Shown piece by piece: positions 51,564 to 61,312 of a stretch of 64,000 nucleotides of DNA (the stretch's first letter is position 1; each line of letters begins with the position of its first letter). The notes beneath the pieces are model-generated. The model was given only the letters and a program-made list of their open reading frames with translations, was not told the DNA's origin and did not search any database. A program made the translations under genes and the position numbers. This stretch comes from an uncultured Bacteroidales bacterium (GTDB lineage Bacteria; Bacteroidota; Bacteroidia; Bacteroidales; UBA932), in NCBI GenBank assembly GCA_934726455.1, contig CAKVDS010000005.1, positions 11,679 through 75,678 of the forward strand, given 5' to 3'.

Positions 51564-53102
51564 ATGACACAAGAAGAATTATTCAAGGTGCTTGTCGCCC
51601 ACTGCAAGGAATACGGCTTCATCTTCCCGTCCAGTGACATCTATGATGGTCTGGCCGCTGTCTATGATTATGGCCAGATGGGCGTGGAACTCAAGAACAA
51701 CATCAAGCAGTATTGGTGGAACGCGATGACTCGTCTCAATGAGAATATAGTCGGTATTGATGCCTGCATTTTCATGCACCCCAAGACATGGGTGGCTTCG
51801 GGCCATGTTGCCGCGTTCAACGACCCGCTCATCGACAATAAAGATTCAAAGAAACGTTATCGCGCCGATGTGCTCATCGAGGACTATCTTCTCAAGATAG
51901 AGGAGAAGATCAACAAGGAAGTCGAAAAGGGCCGTAAGAAGTTCGGTGAGGCATTCGACGAGGCCAAATTCCGTGAGACCAACCCTAACGTGCTGCGCGA
52001 GAAGGCCCAGTACGAGGCTGTGCACAACCGTTATGTGGCGGCCGAGCAGGCCAACGACCTTGCTGAATACAAACAGATCATCCTTGATTGCGGCATCGTG
52101 TGCCCGATCAGCGGCACCAAGAACTGGACAGATGTGCGCCAGTTCAACCTCATGTTCTCGACGCAGTTCGGCTCAGTCGGGGATGAGAGCAGCAAGATTT
52201 ATCTCCGTCCGGAGACGGCCCAGGGCATATTCGTTGATTACATCAATGTCCAGAAGACAGGACGCATGAAGATACCTTTCGGTATCGCCCAGATAGGTAA
52301 GGCTTTCCGCAATGAGGTCGTGGCCCGTCAGTTCATCTTCCGCATGAGGGAGTTCGAGCAGATGGAAATGGAGTTTTTCGTACGCCCAGGAACGGAGATG
52401 GAGTGGTTCAAAAAATGGAAGGAAAACCGCATGAAGTGGCATGTCAACCTCGGCATGGGAGCTGAGAACTATCGTTTCCACGACCATGAAAAACTCGCCC
52501 ATTATGCCAACGCCGCCACTGACATCGAGTTCAATTTCCCGTTCGGCTTCAAGGAACTTGAGGGTATCCACAGCCGTACAGATTTTGACCTTGGCAACCA
52601 CCAGAAACTGTCCGGCAAGAAACTCCAGTACTTCGACCCGGAGACCAACGAGAGCTATGTCCCTTACTGCGTAGAAACCTCAATCGGCGTGGACCGCATG
52701 TTCCTCGCCGTGCTGAGCCATTCTTACAAGGTGGAGACGCTTGAGAACGGGGAGACAAGGACAGTGCTCAGCCTGCCTGCTCCGCTTGCTCCTGTAAAGG
52801 CCGCAGTGCTTCCTCTTGTCAAGAAAGACGGTCTGCCTGAGTTTGCCCAGAAAGTGATGGACGAGCTAAAATATGACTTCTACTGCCAGTACGACGAGAA
52901 AGACAGCATCGGCAAGCGCTACCGCCGTCAGGATGCTATAGGAACTCCGTATTGCATCACCATCGACCACGAGTCTCTCAATGACAACTGTGTCACTGTC
53001 CGCGACCGCGACACTATGCAGCAGGAGAGAGTCCCGGTGAGCGAACTCAGATCCATGATAGACAAGAAAGTCAATCTCAACAATCTTCTCAGGAATCTCT
53101 GA
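51564..53102 (+). CDS. glyS: Glycyl-tRNA synthetase (alpha2 type)
   Basis: A 512-residue class II aminoacyl-tRNA synthetase of the dimeric single-chain type. Motif 2 is AFRNEVVARQFIFRMREFEQ, motif 3 lies around SIGVDRMFLAVLSHSY, and the C-terminal anticodon-binding domain runs from about 405 to 512 (PVKAAVLPLVKKDGLPEFA). The N-terminal KEYGFIFPSSDIYDGLAAVYD is typical. It charges tRNA-Gly. It has its own promoter, and the next gene begins in its stop codon (TGATGG), so the ThiL-like protein is made from the same message. Confidence 0.95.
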   Translation: MTQEELFKVLVAHCKEYGFIFPSSDIYDGLAAVYDYGQMGVELKNNIKQYWWNAMTRLNENIVGIDACIFMHPKTWVASGHVAAFNDPLIDNKDSKKRYRADVLIEDYLLKIEEKINKEVEKGRKKFGEAFDEAKFRETNPNVLREKAQYEAVHNRYVAAEQANDLAEYKQIILDCGIVCPISGTKNWTDVRQFNLMFSTQFGSVGDESSKIYLRPETAQGIFVDYINVQKTGRMKIPFGIAQIGKAFRNEVVARQFIFRMREFEQMEMEFFVRPGTEMEWFKKWKENRMKWHVNLGMGAENYRFHDHEKLAHYANAATDIEFNFPFGFKELEGIHSRTDFDLGNHQKLSGKKLQYFDPETNESYVPYCVETSIGVDRMFLAVLSHSYKVETLENGETRTVLSLPAPLAPVKAAVLPLVKKDGLPEFAQKVMDELKYDFYCQYDEKDSIGKRYRRQDAIGTPYCITIDHESLNDNCVTVRDRDTMQQERVPVSELRSMIDKKVNLNNLLRNL

Positions 53103-54055
53103 TGGCGGCTACATTCTCCGAACTCGGCAGAGTGGAGGCCATACTGCAGCTCTTCGAAGGCAGCGGATATACTCCTTTCGGGGAGCCGCTGTGTTTCAAG
53201 TGCGGCAGCGGCTCCTGCGTGTCCGCATCGCGCCTCCTTCTTGAGGGGACAGACTTCAATCTCGTCTATTTTCCTCTTAAACATCTTGGCTATAAGAGTG
53301 TTGTAAGTGTCACTGGCGAACTTTACTCTGTCTTGGCGCATCCTGAGACCCTCATGGTGACTCTTGGCGTATCGGCAAAACTTGATTTTGAACAGATCAA
53401 GGAACTTTGGGAAGGGGTTGTTTTTGCTGCAAGGGAACACGGGTACAAATCTTTGAGCCTTGAACTGGAACCGTCCCGCAACGGGCTTGCCATCAGTCTC
53501 TGCGCTTCAGGGGAGAGAAAGGAAATGAGCCTGCCTGAGGCCGCAAGCAAGGATCTTGTCTGCGTGTCCGGCTGTCTCGGGGCCGCTTATCTCGGGCAGC
53601 AGGTCCTTGAACATAAGAGGGATGAACTTGAGAAATACAAGATGCTTGTGGGTTCATATATCAAGCCGGAACTGTCCCCGGATGTCGTTTCTCTTGTGGA
53701 ATCCTCCGGCATAGTGCCTTCTTATTCCTATTTTGTCTCCAGAGGGCTTTCTGACGCTCTTTTGAGGCTCAGTCGTGATTCCGGGTTCGGGGTCAAGGTG
53801 TATGCTGACAAGATACCTTTTGAGGGCAACAGTTTCGCTCTCGGCAAGGAACTGGACATCGATCCTGTGTCGGCGGCGATGAACGGAGGGGATGATTTCC
53901 GCCTTCTTTTCGTGATTCCTATATCAAGATATGAGGAGTTCCGCAAAGAATTCGGCACTTTCGACATCATCGGGCATCTTGCCCGTCCTGAGGTCGGAGC
54001 CGTGCTCGTGACGCCTGACGGGCTTGAACATCCTGTATCAGCCCAGGGCTGGTAG
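53102..54055 (+). CDS. ThiL-like protein lacking the catalytic aspartates
   Basis: A 317-residue protein with the fold and spacing of thiamine-monophosphate kinase (AIR synthase superfamily). LLLEGTDFNLVYFPLKHLGYK (46-66), DLVCVSGCLGAAYLG (151-165), MNGGDDFRLLF and the C-terminal stretch IIGHLARPEVGAVLVTPDG match Bacteroidota ThiL. The metal/ATP motifs are gone: GDDAA is GSGSC near 35-39, the aspartate of TTD is lost in SASRLLL, the NLSDI region reads SVTGELY, GGDT is replaced by ELEPS near 121-125, and DxSDGL reads FVSRGL at 211-216. I infer a non-catalytic paralogue or very divergent enzyme. The open frame is undamaged, so selection seems to act. It starts in the glyS stop codon. Confidence 0.75.
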   Translation: MAATFSELGRVEAILQLFEGSGYTPFGEPLCFKCGSGSCVSASRLLLEGTDFNLVYFPLKHLGYKSVVSVTGELYSVLAHPETLMVTLGVSAKLDFEQIKELWEGVVFAAREHGYKSLSLELEPSRNGLAISLCASGERKEMSLPEAASKDLVCVSGCLGAAYLGQQVLEHKRDELEKYKMLVGSYIKPELSPDVVSLVESSGIVPSYSYFVSRGLSDALLRLSRDSGFGVKVYADKIPFEGNSFALGKELDIDPVSAAMNGGDDFRLLFVIPISRYEEFRKEFGTFDIIGHLARPEVGAVLVTPDGLEHPVSAQGW

Positions 54056-54087
54056 TGTAAATAATTCAATATAAGTTGGTAACCAAG

Positions 54088-54678
54088 ATGAAAAAGACAA
54101 TCATCATCGTGGTCATGTCTTTTGTGGCCATGACCCTCGGGGCACAGAACAGCTCCGATATCCTCAATGCCATCAAGAATGTGGCTTCAAGTGTTATTTC
54201 TGTCCCGGCTGACCTGTCCGGCACCTGGACTTATCAAGGAGTCGGCGCTGCCGTCAAAAGCGACAATGTGCTGACCGCAGCTGCCGGCAACGCCGCTATC
54301 AGCACCGTTGAAAGCAAGATGGACAAGGCTCTTTCCCGTATAGGCCTCAAGAAGGGCTCGGCCACCCTCATTTTCTCGCAGGACGGTTCTTTTGCCCTCA
54401 AGTTCGGCAAAGTCAATCTTCCGGGCACGTGGACACAAGAAGGGACGGCGGTTACGATAAAGTTCGGCAAAGTGTTCTCTTATTTCCAGCTCGACGGTAC
54501 CGTGACTGCCACCACTGACGGCTGCAAGGTTCTTTTCAATGGTGAGAAGTTCCTCGAGTTCACGAAGAAACTTGCGGAATACGCCTCCAAAATATCTTCC
54601 AACTCCACCATAAAGAGCATCAACAGTCTCTTGTCCACTGCCAAGAGCGTGGACGTGGGCTTCAAGCTCAGCCGGTGA
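54088..54678 (+). CDS. Secreted DUF4923-like lipocalin-type protein
   Basis: The 196-residue product has a signal peptide (KTIIIVVMSFVAMTLGAQ) and then a small beta-rich domain with GTWTYQGVGAAVKSDN and GSATLIFSQDGSFALKFG, resembling the DUF4923 family of Bacteroidota. The family's function is unknown; a periplasmic or outer-membrane-associated binding role is a guess. The ATG at 54088 begins the signal peptide, and an upstream TTG in frame was rejected. A hairpin terminator follows. Confidence 0.75.
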   Translation: MKKTIIIVVMSFVAMTLGAQNSSDILNAIKNVASSVISVPADLSGTWTYQGVGAAVKSDNVLTAAAGNAAISTVESKMDKALSRIGLKKGSATLIFSQDGSFALKFGKVNLPGTWTQEGTAVTIKFGKVFSYFQLDGTVTATTDGCKVLFNGEKFLEFTKKLAEYASKISSNSTIKSINSLLSTAKSVDVGFKLSR

Positions 54679-54694
54679 GTTCGATATTCCCTAT

Positions 54695-54735
54695 GATGGA
54701 GTATGTTTACATGAACATATTCCATCAATTTTTTT
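54695..54735 (+). terminator. Terminator after the DUF4923-like gene
   Basis: GATGGAGTATGTT and AACATATTCCATC form a 13-pair stem with one wobble around a 6-base loop, followed by AATTTTTTT. It separates the housekeeping genes from the RHS locus. Confidence 0.8.
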
Positions 54736-54742
54736 GATAGCC

Positions 54743-54773
54743 TTTGTTTTTCTGGAATTAATCGATACTTTTG
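54743..54773 (+). promoter_or_regulatory. Promoter of the RHS locus
   Basis: TTTG at 54743-54746 and TACTTTTG at 54766-54773 are separated by exactly 19 bases, the best match to the Bacteroidota consensus (TTTG-N19-TAnnTTTG) in the window. The start codon is 18 bases downstream. It indicates that the RHS pair is expressed. Confidence 0.75.
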
Positions 54774-54791
54774 CCTAAAACAGCCACCTTT

Positions 54792-57716
54792 ATGAAGACT
54801 ATAACCAGAATTATTTTTACCGTTTCGGCACTTGCGCTGCCGCAGGTCATGCATGGCCAGATGAGCGCCGGAAATGAACCACAACGTCCGTCGGCCGACG
54901 CGTGGAACTTCATACAATACGGGGAGGTGAATCCGTCGCTTTACACAGGAACGCTTAGGCTGTCAATACCTTTCTATACCTACAAGGATCCTGACTTCGA
55001 ACTTCCGATAAGTTTCGATTATGCCACCAACGGGCACGTACCGAATGTCGTGTCTGGTATCCTCGGGCCGGACTGGGTTCTGAATCTCGGAGGTGTCATC
55101 ACTCGTGAAGTTCGCGGTATACCGGACGACAAGAACAGGAATGTCAACATCGGTGGAGGTACGATCTACACAAACGGTTATCTGAATATCCACAAGTCAG
55201 ACATTGATGTCAGCGGAGCCGTGCTGTACACTACAAGTGACGGACATATCGGCGATGAACTCTGCTACTGGCTTTTTCCTGCTGGGAGTCTTTCATCAAG
55301 CGCCACCGCATATGATGCTGAACCGGACCTGTACCACTTCAACTTTCTTGGCTACAACGGGTCCTTCCACCTCAATTCTGGAGGAGATATTACCATTTAC
55401 GGCACCAACAAGAGTCCGTCGCTGTTCAAGATAGAGATGGAATCGAACTTCGGCAACTACACTTCCATATACATTACTGTCGCGGACGGATACAGGTATG
55501 AGTTTGACGGATATATGGGCAATGTAGGAGGAACAGACCAGACAGATTATGATGGCTACAGGCTTATCACTTCTTGGAAATTGAGCCGCATAGTCGCCCC
55601 TAACGGCAGGAAGATGGAGTTCAAGTATGTGATAACGGACGGCATCCACGAGCAGCGGCCTTACTCGGTATGCTACAGCGTCGCCATCTTCGGGCCTTCG
55701 GGTTGGGGAGAGGGTGATTCCTCAGTCGTAAACGGAGCCGGCCGTGCTTTGACGGACTCCAGAGGATACTACTCCTGTCCGAAGACCGTTCTCGTAGACG
55801 GGGACACCCTTGCCGTGTTCTCCTATCATCAGCCTTATCAGGAAAAATACTACAATCCAAATGCCGGGCCGGACAATGAAGCGGCACCCCGTCAATATCG
55901 CGGTGTGGGCAAACTCTCCGGCATCAGGATACGTCATGGCGAGAAGGACATCAAATCCTGCGGCTTCTCATACAATACGGACGCCAAGTCCAAGACCGGT
56001 TTTCTGTCCTCCGTGGACATATCCGGAGAGGGGACATTCTCCATGGAATACTACCGCAATGACCTCTGCCCGATGTACGGGACGTTCATGGTTGACCACT
56101 GGGGATTCTATAATGGCAGGGCAAGTACAAACGAGACGTTTCTCGGAGCCGTATCAGTGAATTCGTCCAATGACGAGACTGTCCTTTCTGAGAGTCCGAG
56201 ACGCCCGGATTCCGCCTATGCAAAATACGGAACGCTCTCGAAAATCACGTATCCGACAGGAGGCTGGACGACATTCAGTTATGAGGGCAATGACTATTCA
56301 AGGAAAGTAACGCGCCTGTCCGCCGACGGGTTCAGGCCAAGACTGGTCAGTGAGAGCGGGGCAGGGGGAGGCCTGCGACTGACCGGATATTGCAGCTACG
56401 GTTCAGACGGAGCACTGCTGGACAGCCGCTCCTATGAATACAAGGACGGCAACGCAAGTTCCGGGATACTTCCTGGCATGCCGAGATACCGCGTGGACTT
56501 TTCCGTGTCGGCGCTGGCGTCAAGGATGTCCGGCAAGATGTGGTCGAATAACCTGACGCGTTTCGGCAGTGCGCACATAGAATATGGCACCGTGACCGAG
56601 CGCCGGCGGGATGGCAGTGCCATTCTATATCGCTTCAGAACATCGGCGGAAAAGCTTGATACGCTCATTATCAGTAATCTGGCCGTAGAGAAAATGCCCG
56701 GGTTCGGTGACTGGGGAAGCGAATGCCTTCCGTTCGCCGGACTGTTCGTCAACACTTCACGGCAGGGAGGGAGAGGAATGGTCATCGCGTCGGAGGACAT
56801 GGATTCCGGAGGAGATACCGTGTCCAGAGTGTCGACCGTCATCGGAGGTCTGCCAGTGACCAATGAGTACTATATGGTCAAGGACTATCTCTTTTTCTCC
56901 ACTGCTGACATCGGTTTGTGGACGGGCCGTGAGGACGTGTCGTCGCGGACGGAGAGCAGCATGTTCGGGGAGCGGAGCGTCACGCGCACTACGGGATACA
57001 CGTACAACGCGTATTTCCTCCGTACGGAAGAGAGGACATCGGACAGCCGCGGAGCGGAGTCTGCGGTGCGCCGCAGTTATGTGACCGAGGCATCGTCCGG
57101 CGTCGCGAAGCTGATGGCGGACGCGGGGATGGTGGACAGCCCGCTGTCGGAGACGCGCCTGGTGAGACCCGCCGGCGGAGCGGAGAGCGTGGTCTCGGTG
57201 ACGGAGTACAGCTATGTGCAGCCAGCCCCCGTGGCCCACCCTTCACTCTTCAGGGTGGGCAGCGTCACGGAGACGGACCCGGCGACAGGCGTGCGCAGCG
57301 TGACTTCGTACACCTACGACCCCCTCGGCCGTCCCCTCACACGTACCGCACCCGACGGTACGGTGACGGTCTACGTCTGGGGCCACGGCGGCCTGTACCC
57401 GGTGGCGGCGGTAAGCGGCGCCACGCTTCAGTCTGTACGGAGGGTGCCGGAGCTGCGGAGCCTGCAGTACGGTCCCATCAAGGGGGCGCTGTCCGCGGAA
57501 TCGGAGGCGGGCCTGCGGGCCATCACCGGTGCGGAGGTGACGGTGTGGGAATACGAGCCTCTGGTGGGGCTGATCCGCGAGACGGGCCCCGACGGGACGT
57601 CCGTCACGTACACGTACAACGCGACCGGCAAGCTGCACGAGGTGCTGGACGCCCTCGGGAGAGCCGGCGGCGCATATCTCTACTCCACCGACAACAGGAA
57701 ATCTTCAGCGCTATGA
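54792..57716 (+). CDS. RHS-repeat protein, N-terminal half of a two-gene RHS system
   Basis: A 974-residue exported protein. After a signal peptide (IIFTVSALALPQVMHGQ) comes the N-terminal RHS cap typical of Bacteroidota (LYTGTLRLSIPFYTY, LPISFDYATNGHVPNVVSG, GPDWVLNLGGVITREVRG). YD-type repeats follow toward the C-terminus (TSYTYDPLGRPLTRTAPDG, VTYTYNATGKLHEVLDALG). There is no tip domain: it stops with the ATGA that starts the second RHS gene. GC content rises sharply near 57 kb, from roughly even to strongly GC-rich. I infer that both proteins form one shell around the toxin tip encoded next door; a split of a once-single gene is also possible. The start at 54792 gives the signal peptide. 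Confidence 0.82.
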   Translation: MKTITRIIFTVSALALPQVMHGQMSAGNEPQRPSADAWNFIQYGEVNPSLYTGTLRLSIPFYTYKDPDFELPISFDYATNGHVPNVVSGILGPDWVLNLGGVITREVRGIPDDKNRNVNIGGGTIYTNGYLNIHKSDIDVSGAVLYTTSDGHIGDELCYWLFPAGSLSSSATAYDAEPDLYHFNFLGYNGSFHLNSGGDITIYGTNKSPSLFKIEMESNFGNYTSIYITVADGYRYEFDGYMGNVGGTDQTDYDGYRLITSWKLSRIVAPNGRKMEFKYVITDGIHEQRPYSVCYSVAIFGPSGWGEGDSSVVNGAGRALTDSRGYYSCPKTVLVDGDTLAVFSYHQPYQEKYYNPNAGPDNEAAPRQYRGVGKLSGIRIRHGEKDIKSCGFSYNTDAKSKTGFLSSVDISGEGTFSMEYYRNDLCPMYGTFMVDHWGFYNGRASTNETFLGAVSVNSSNDETVLSESPRRPDSAYAKYGTLSKITYPTGGWTTFSYEGNDYSRKVTRLSADGFRPRLVSESGAGGGLRLTGYCSYGSDGALLDSRSYEYKDGNASSGILPGMPRYRVDFSVSALASRMSGKMWSNNLTRFGSAHIEYGTVTERRRDGSAILYRFRTSAEKLDTLIISNLAVEKMPGFGDWGSECLPFAGLFVNTSRQGGRGMVIASEDMDSGGDTVSRVSTVIGGLPVTNEYYMVKDYLFFSTADIGLWTGREDVSSRTESSMFGERSVTRTTGYTYNAYFLRTEERTSDSRGAESAVRRSYVTEASSGVAKLMADAGMVDSPLSETRLVRPAGGAESVVSVTEYSYVQPAPVAHPSLFRVGSVTETDPATGVRSVTSYTYDPLGRPLTRTAPDGTVTVYVWGHGGLYPVAAVSGATLQSVRRVPELRSLQYGPIKGALSAESEAGLRAITGAEVTVWEYEPLVGLIRETGPDGTSVTYTYNATGKLHEVLDALGRAGGAYLYSTDNRKSSAL

Positions 57717-60700
57717 GAACACCGGAACAAATGTCATCACCATCCTCAAGACGCCGCCACTGGCGTGCCGTCCGCAGCGCCGTGGCGTCGGCGCTCCTTT
57801 CCGTCCTTTCGCTGGCGCATCTGTCGGCGCCATCCGCTGTCGCCCAGGTGACGGTGGCCCCGACATCGCTTGAGTGGAGCGCCGGCGACACGGCAGACAA
57901 GGCCGTGTACATCAACGCCTACGGCCCGTGGACGGCGGAAATCTGGCCGGCCAAACTCTTCGAGGTGGACTCCCCGGAGGGTGAGGACTCGGACTTCATC
58001 CACGTGCGGCCGCTGTCGGCGAACACTGGGGACAGTTACTACTGGGCGACGCTGACGGTGCGCGACACTGCGGGGCGGTTCGGGTCAGTGAACCTGCTCC
58101 ACCGGGCGCCGGAAGCGCCGCCGTCCCCGGAGCCTGTCGACAGCACGGAGCGGCTCGACATCCCGGGGAACTGGGTGCTGAAGCGGACGTACACCTCCGC
58201 GGACAGGAGCACCTTCCGCGAGGAGCTGACGTTCCATGACGGGCTGGGCTGGCCGGAGCAGGTGGTGCGCGTCGGCGCCGGCGCCCGGACGGGGCGCAAC
58301 ATCGTGACCCCGGTGACCTACGACCTCATGCGGCGTGCGGACGCGAAGACATGGCTGCCGTATGTGCCGGCAGCCGGCTCCGGCAGGGCGGAGGAGCCTC
58401 TCTCCGGCGTGGAGGCCGCGCAGGCCGCGTGGCACCGCTCCGCCGGCTACGGGACAGATTCGGACTACGCCTTCTCCACCCTGGAATATGAGGCCTCGCC
58501 CCTTGACCGTCCGCTGAAGTCGTACAGGGCTGGCGCTGACTATGCCGCAGGTTCGGGAGACCGCCCTGTGACGCATTCCTACACCGCCAACGCGGAGGGC
58601 GAGGTGCGCCTGCTCGGCGTGGATGCCGGCGGGAACCTCGTCATCTCGGGCTTCTACCCGGCGGGGGCCCTCGTGCGCACCCGCACGGCGGACGAGGACG
58701 GCAGGATGACGGACACGTTCACGGACAACATGGGGAGGACGGTGCTGGAGCGCCGCATCTCCGGCGGAGAGTCCCTTGACACGTATCATGTCCCCGACCT
58801 CCAGGGGAACGAGGCGTGGACCATAGGCCCCGGCGGCAGCGCCCTTCTCCCGGAGAGCGGGACGTGGGCCGTCCCGGATCTGACGGACGCGAACGGCACG
58901 ACGGCCGCGCGCTTCTGCACGGTGCGCAGGTTCAGCGGCAGGGGATGGCTCCTGACAAGGAAGCTGCCGGGCCGGGAGACGGAGGAGTACGTGTACGACG
59001 CGTCGGGCCGCGTGGTGATGGAGCGTGGAGGAGAGGCCCGCGCCACAGGCAGGTGGTTCACGTACCGTCATGACGCCCACGGGCACGTGGTGGAGCGCAG
59101 GCTCCTCACAAGCACGGGGACGCGAGAGCACTTCCAGTCGCTGTTCGCCTCGTCGGCGCAGCCGGCGGAGGCGTACCCGGAGTCGGCCGTGCTTATGGAG
59201 CGCACGCTCTACGGTGACCGCAGCCGGGAGTCATCCGCGGGTCTGGGGTTCGCGGATGCTGACAGTGTGACGGCGCTGCACGACCCGGACAAGGGCACGG
59301 GCCTCCCGACATGGTCGGAGACGGCCGTGCTGGAGCCTGAAGGGAACTGGGGCGCGGTGTCGGGGCAGGTGCTGAGGGCGTACCACTACGACAGCCTCGG
59401 ACGCCTCATCCAGACGGCGGAGAAGTGGCCGGACGGGACCGTGTGCAGGAGGAGTGTCGGCTACGACTTCGCGGGCAACGTGACCTCGGAGCAGGAGACC
59501 TGCGGCACGCACGCGAAACTGACACTGCGCACGTATGACAACGAGGGCAGGCTGCTCTCGGAGAGCGTGAGCGTGGACGGGGGCGCGGCGGCGAAGACCG
59601 CATACGCCTATGACGACCTCGGCCGTCCGAGTGGGATGACCCTCGGGGAGGGCTCCGGAGCCGTGACCGTCACGGACAGCTACGACATCCGGGGCTGGCT
59701 CACGGGGCGGAGCGCCGCGAAGGGCGTGTCCTCCACATCACAGGGCGCGCCGGTGTTCGCGATGTCGCTGCGCCGCGGGCATCCGGAGCATCCCGGCACC
59801 TCCCCGGCCAGATGGTCGGGGCAGGCCTCGGAGTGGGTCTGGAGACAGGGGACGGACGCGGAGCAGACGCTCTCCCTGTCGTATGACGGGTACGGGCGCC
59901 TGTCGGACACGCGCAGGTACGCCGGGACCTCCTCCACGGCGCTGCGGACATACACGGAGGGGGACATCACCTATACCAAAGACGGAGACGTCGCCTCGCT
60001 GAACCGCTACGGGGCCTCGGGGACGCTTCCGGAGACCCGTCTCTCGTACACCTACACCGGCCAGCGGCGTGACGGCTGGACCTACGGCAGGGACGGGGGC
60101 GTGACCTCCGGCCCTCTGCCAGGCATCACGGCCGGGCATGACCTCACGGGAAGGCCGGCGGTGTTCCGCGAGGGCGGCACGGTGAAGGCCGCATACACGA
60201 GGCTCGCGGACGGCACGAAGACGGAGGCGTCATCTTCGGGCGGCGCCGTGCGCAGGTACAGGGGGACTTTCGTGCTTCTCGATGACGGGACAGTGGAGAG
60301 CGTGGCGTTCAGCGCGGGACGCATCCTGCGCCGGGCCTCCACCGGCGCAGTTGACGACGTGCGCTACCACATCACCGACCATCTCGGGAGCGTGAGGACT
60401 ACCGTCGACGCGCAGGGAGCCGTGCGCTCGCGGAGCGACTACTACCCGTTCGGGACGAGGGCCGGGACATACGCGGAGGCTGCCGATGCGGACGGGCGCT
60501 GGCGCTTCTCGGGCAAGGAGTGGCAGGCGGAGCCGGCGGGGCTGCCGCTGCTGGACTTCGGCGCGCGGATGTACGACCCAGCCACCGCCTCCTGGCTCTC
60601 GCAGGATCCGATGGCGGAGAAGTACCCCTCCCTCTCGCCCTACTCCTACTGCGCCGGGGATCCGATCGGCCTCATTGACGAAGAGGGCAGGAGGATACGC

Positions 60701-61312
60701 CCGATAGGCCAAAATGCATTTTCTACAATTCTAAACACTTTGCCAAAGGATGCTTGGAATTTTGTAAAACTCAATGGAGATGGTTACATCGACAATGAGG
60801 CTTTATTAAAATATACAGGGAACAGCCTTAATTCTTCAAATCTTATGGAGTTGTCCCAGGCCGACATCGACATAGAGATCATACTTGATGACAAGTTTAC
60901 ATATGCTGATGAAAAAGGGAATGTTGGCGTTCACCAAATGTCATACTATGAATACGACCCAGAATATGATAGCATTTTTAGAGACCCTTATGGTTTAACG
61001 ATTAATGGTTTAAGTACAGGGGAGAATGGATTTCTGGGGAAAACATTGTTCCCTGACAGGATGGGATTGGAGAATTCCACAAGCAATAGCATACAAGTTA
61101 TAATTAATAAGAATTTATCGAAGGCTGGAGCCGCAGAGATGTATAGCCACGAAGCAAATGGACATGCTCTTTTGTATGTCAGAAATGGTGGCGACCATAA
61201 AGGAGCAAGTCACGATTATGATAAATCTTTCGACAGAAATACCGTATTGAAAAATATGATACTCAATTCAAAACAAGAAACAATCAGAAATATGCAAGAA
61301 AATGAGTATTAG
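57713..61312 (+). CDS. RHS toxin with C-terminal HExxGH metallopeptidase-like tip
   Basis: A 1199-residue exported protein. A basic N-terminus and signal peptide (about 18-45) precede a BACON-like sandwich (VTVAPTSLEWSAGDTADKAV) and a DUF6443-like start of RHS (TFREELTFHDGLGWPEQV). Many YD repeats and the RHS core follow (DHLGSVRTTVD, YYPFGTR, LLDFGARMYDPATASWLSQD, YSYCAGDPIGLIDEEG, ending near residue 993). The last 205 residues form an AT-rich variable tip with H1146-E-A-N-G-H1151 and another His 16 residues later. That HExxGH spacing is known from the M49 zinc peptidases; enzyme activity here is inferred. I start at the ATG overlapping the previous stop. A small secreted gene overlaps its 3' end by 11 bases. 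Confidence 0.82.
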   Translation: MRTPEQMSSPSSRRRHWRAVRSAVASALLSVLSLAHLSAPSAVAQVTVAPTSLEWSAGDTADKAVYINAYGPWTAEIWPAKLFEVDSPEGEDSDFIHVRPLSANTGDSYYWATLTVRDTAGRFGSVNLLHRAPEAPPSPEPVDSTERLDIPGNWVLKRTYTSADRSTFREELTFHDGLGWPEQVVRVGAGARTGRNIVTPVTYDLMRRADAKTWLPYVPAAGSGRAEEPLSGVEAAQAAWHRSAGYGTDSDYAFSTLEYEASPLDRPLKSYRAGADYAAGSGDRPVTHSYTANAEGEVRLLGVDAGGNLVISGFYPAGALVRTRTADEDGRMTDTFTDNMGRTVLERRISGGESLDTYHVPDLQGNEAWTIGPGGSALLPESGTWAVPDLTDANGTTAARFCTVRRFSGRGWLLTRKLPGRETEEYVYDASGRVVMERGGEARATGRWFTYRHDAHGHVVERRLLTSTGTREHFQSLFASSAQPAEAYPESAVLMERTLYGDRSRESSAGLGFADADSVTALHDPDKGTGLPTWSETAVLEPEGNWGAVSGQVLRAYHYDSLGRLIQTAEKWPDGTVCRRSVGYDFAGNVTSEQETCGTHAKLTLRTYDNEGRLLSESVSVDGGAAAKTAYAYDDLGRPSGMTLGEGSGAVTVTDSYDIRGWLTGRSAAKGVSSTSQGAPVFAMSLRRGHPEHPGTSPARWSGQASEWVWRQGTDAEQTLSLSYDGYGRLSDTRRYAGTSSTALRTYTEGDITYTKDGDVASLNRYGASGTLPETRLSYTYTGQRRDGWTYGRDGGVTSGPLPGITAGHDLTGRPAVFREGGTVKAAYTRLADGTKTEASSSGGAVRRYRGTFVLLDDGTVESVAFSAGRILRRASTGAVDDVRYHITDHLGSVRTTVDAQGAVRSRSDYYPFGTRAGTYAEAADADGRWRFSGKEWQAEPAGLPLLDFGARMYDPATASWLSQDPMAEKYPSLSPYSYCAGDPIGLIDEEGRRIRPIGQNAFSTILNTLPKDAWNFVKLNGDGYIDNEALLKYTGNSLNSSNLMELSQADIDIEIILDDKFTYADEKGNVGVHQMSYYEYDPEYDSIFRDPYGLTINGLSTGENGFLGKTLFPDRMGLENSTSNSIQVIINKNLSKAGAAEMYSHEANGHALLYVRNGGDHKGASHDYDKSFDRNTVLKNMILNSKQETIRNMQENEY
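60419..60697 (+). repeat. RHS-core direct repeat, copy 1 (inside the expressed RHS gene)
   Basis: 279 bases encoding the last part of the RHS core, repeated in the same orientation at 62662-62940 with about a dozen mismatches by eye and no gaps. The sequences diverge completely right after GGCAGGAGGATA, the point where the tip domain begins. The repeats could serve homologous exchange of tips. Confidence 0.92.

Noticed and set aside
54056..54790. Possible tRNA gene or attachment site between the ThiL-like gene and the RHS locus
   Set aside because: I found no cloverleaf sequence; the visible structures are a DUF4923-like gene, a terminator and a promoter.
57545..57712. N-terminal extension of the second RHS gene
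   Set aside because: It is an out-of-frame reading of the first RHS gene; the ATG at 57713 gives a signal peptide and the usual ATGA overlap.
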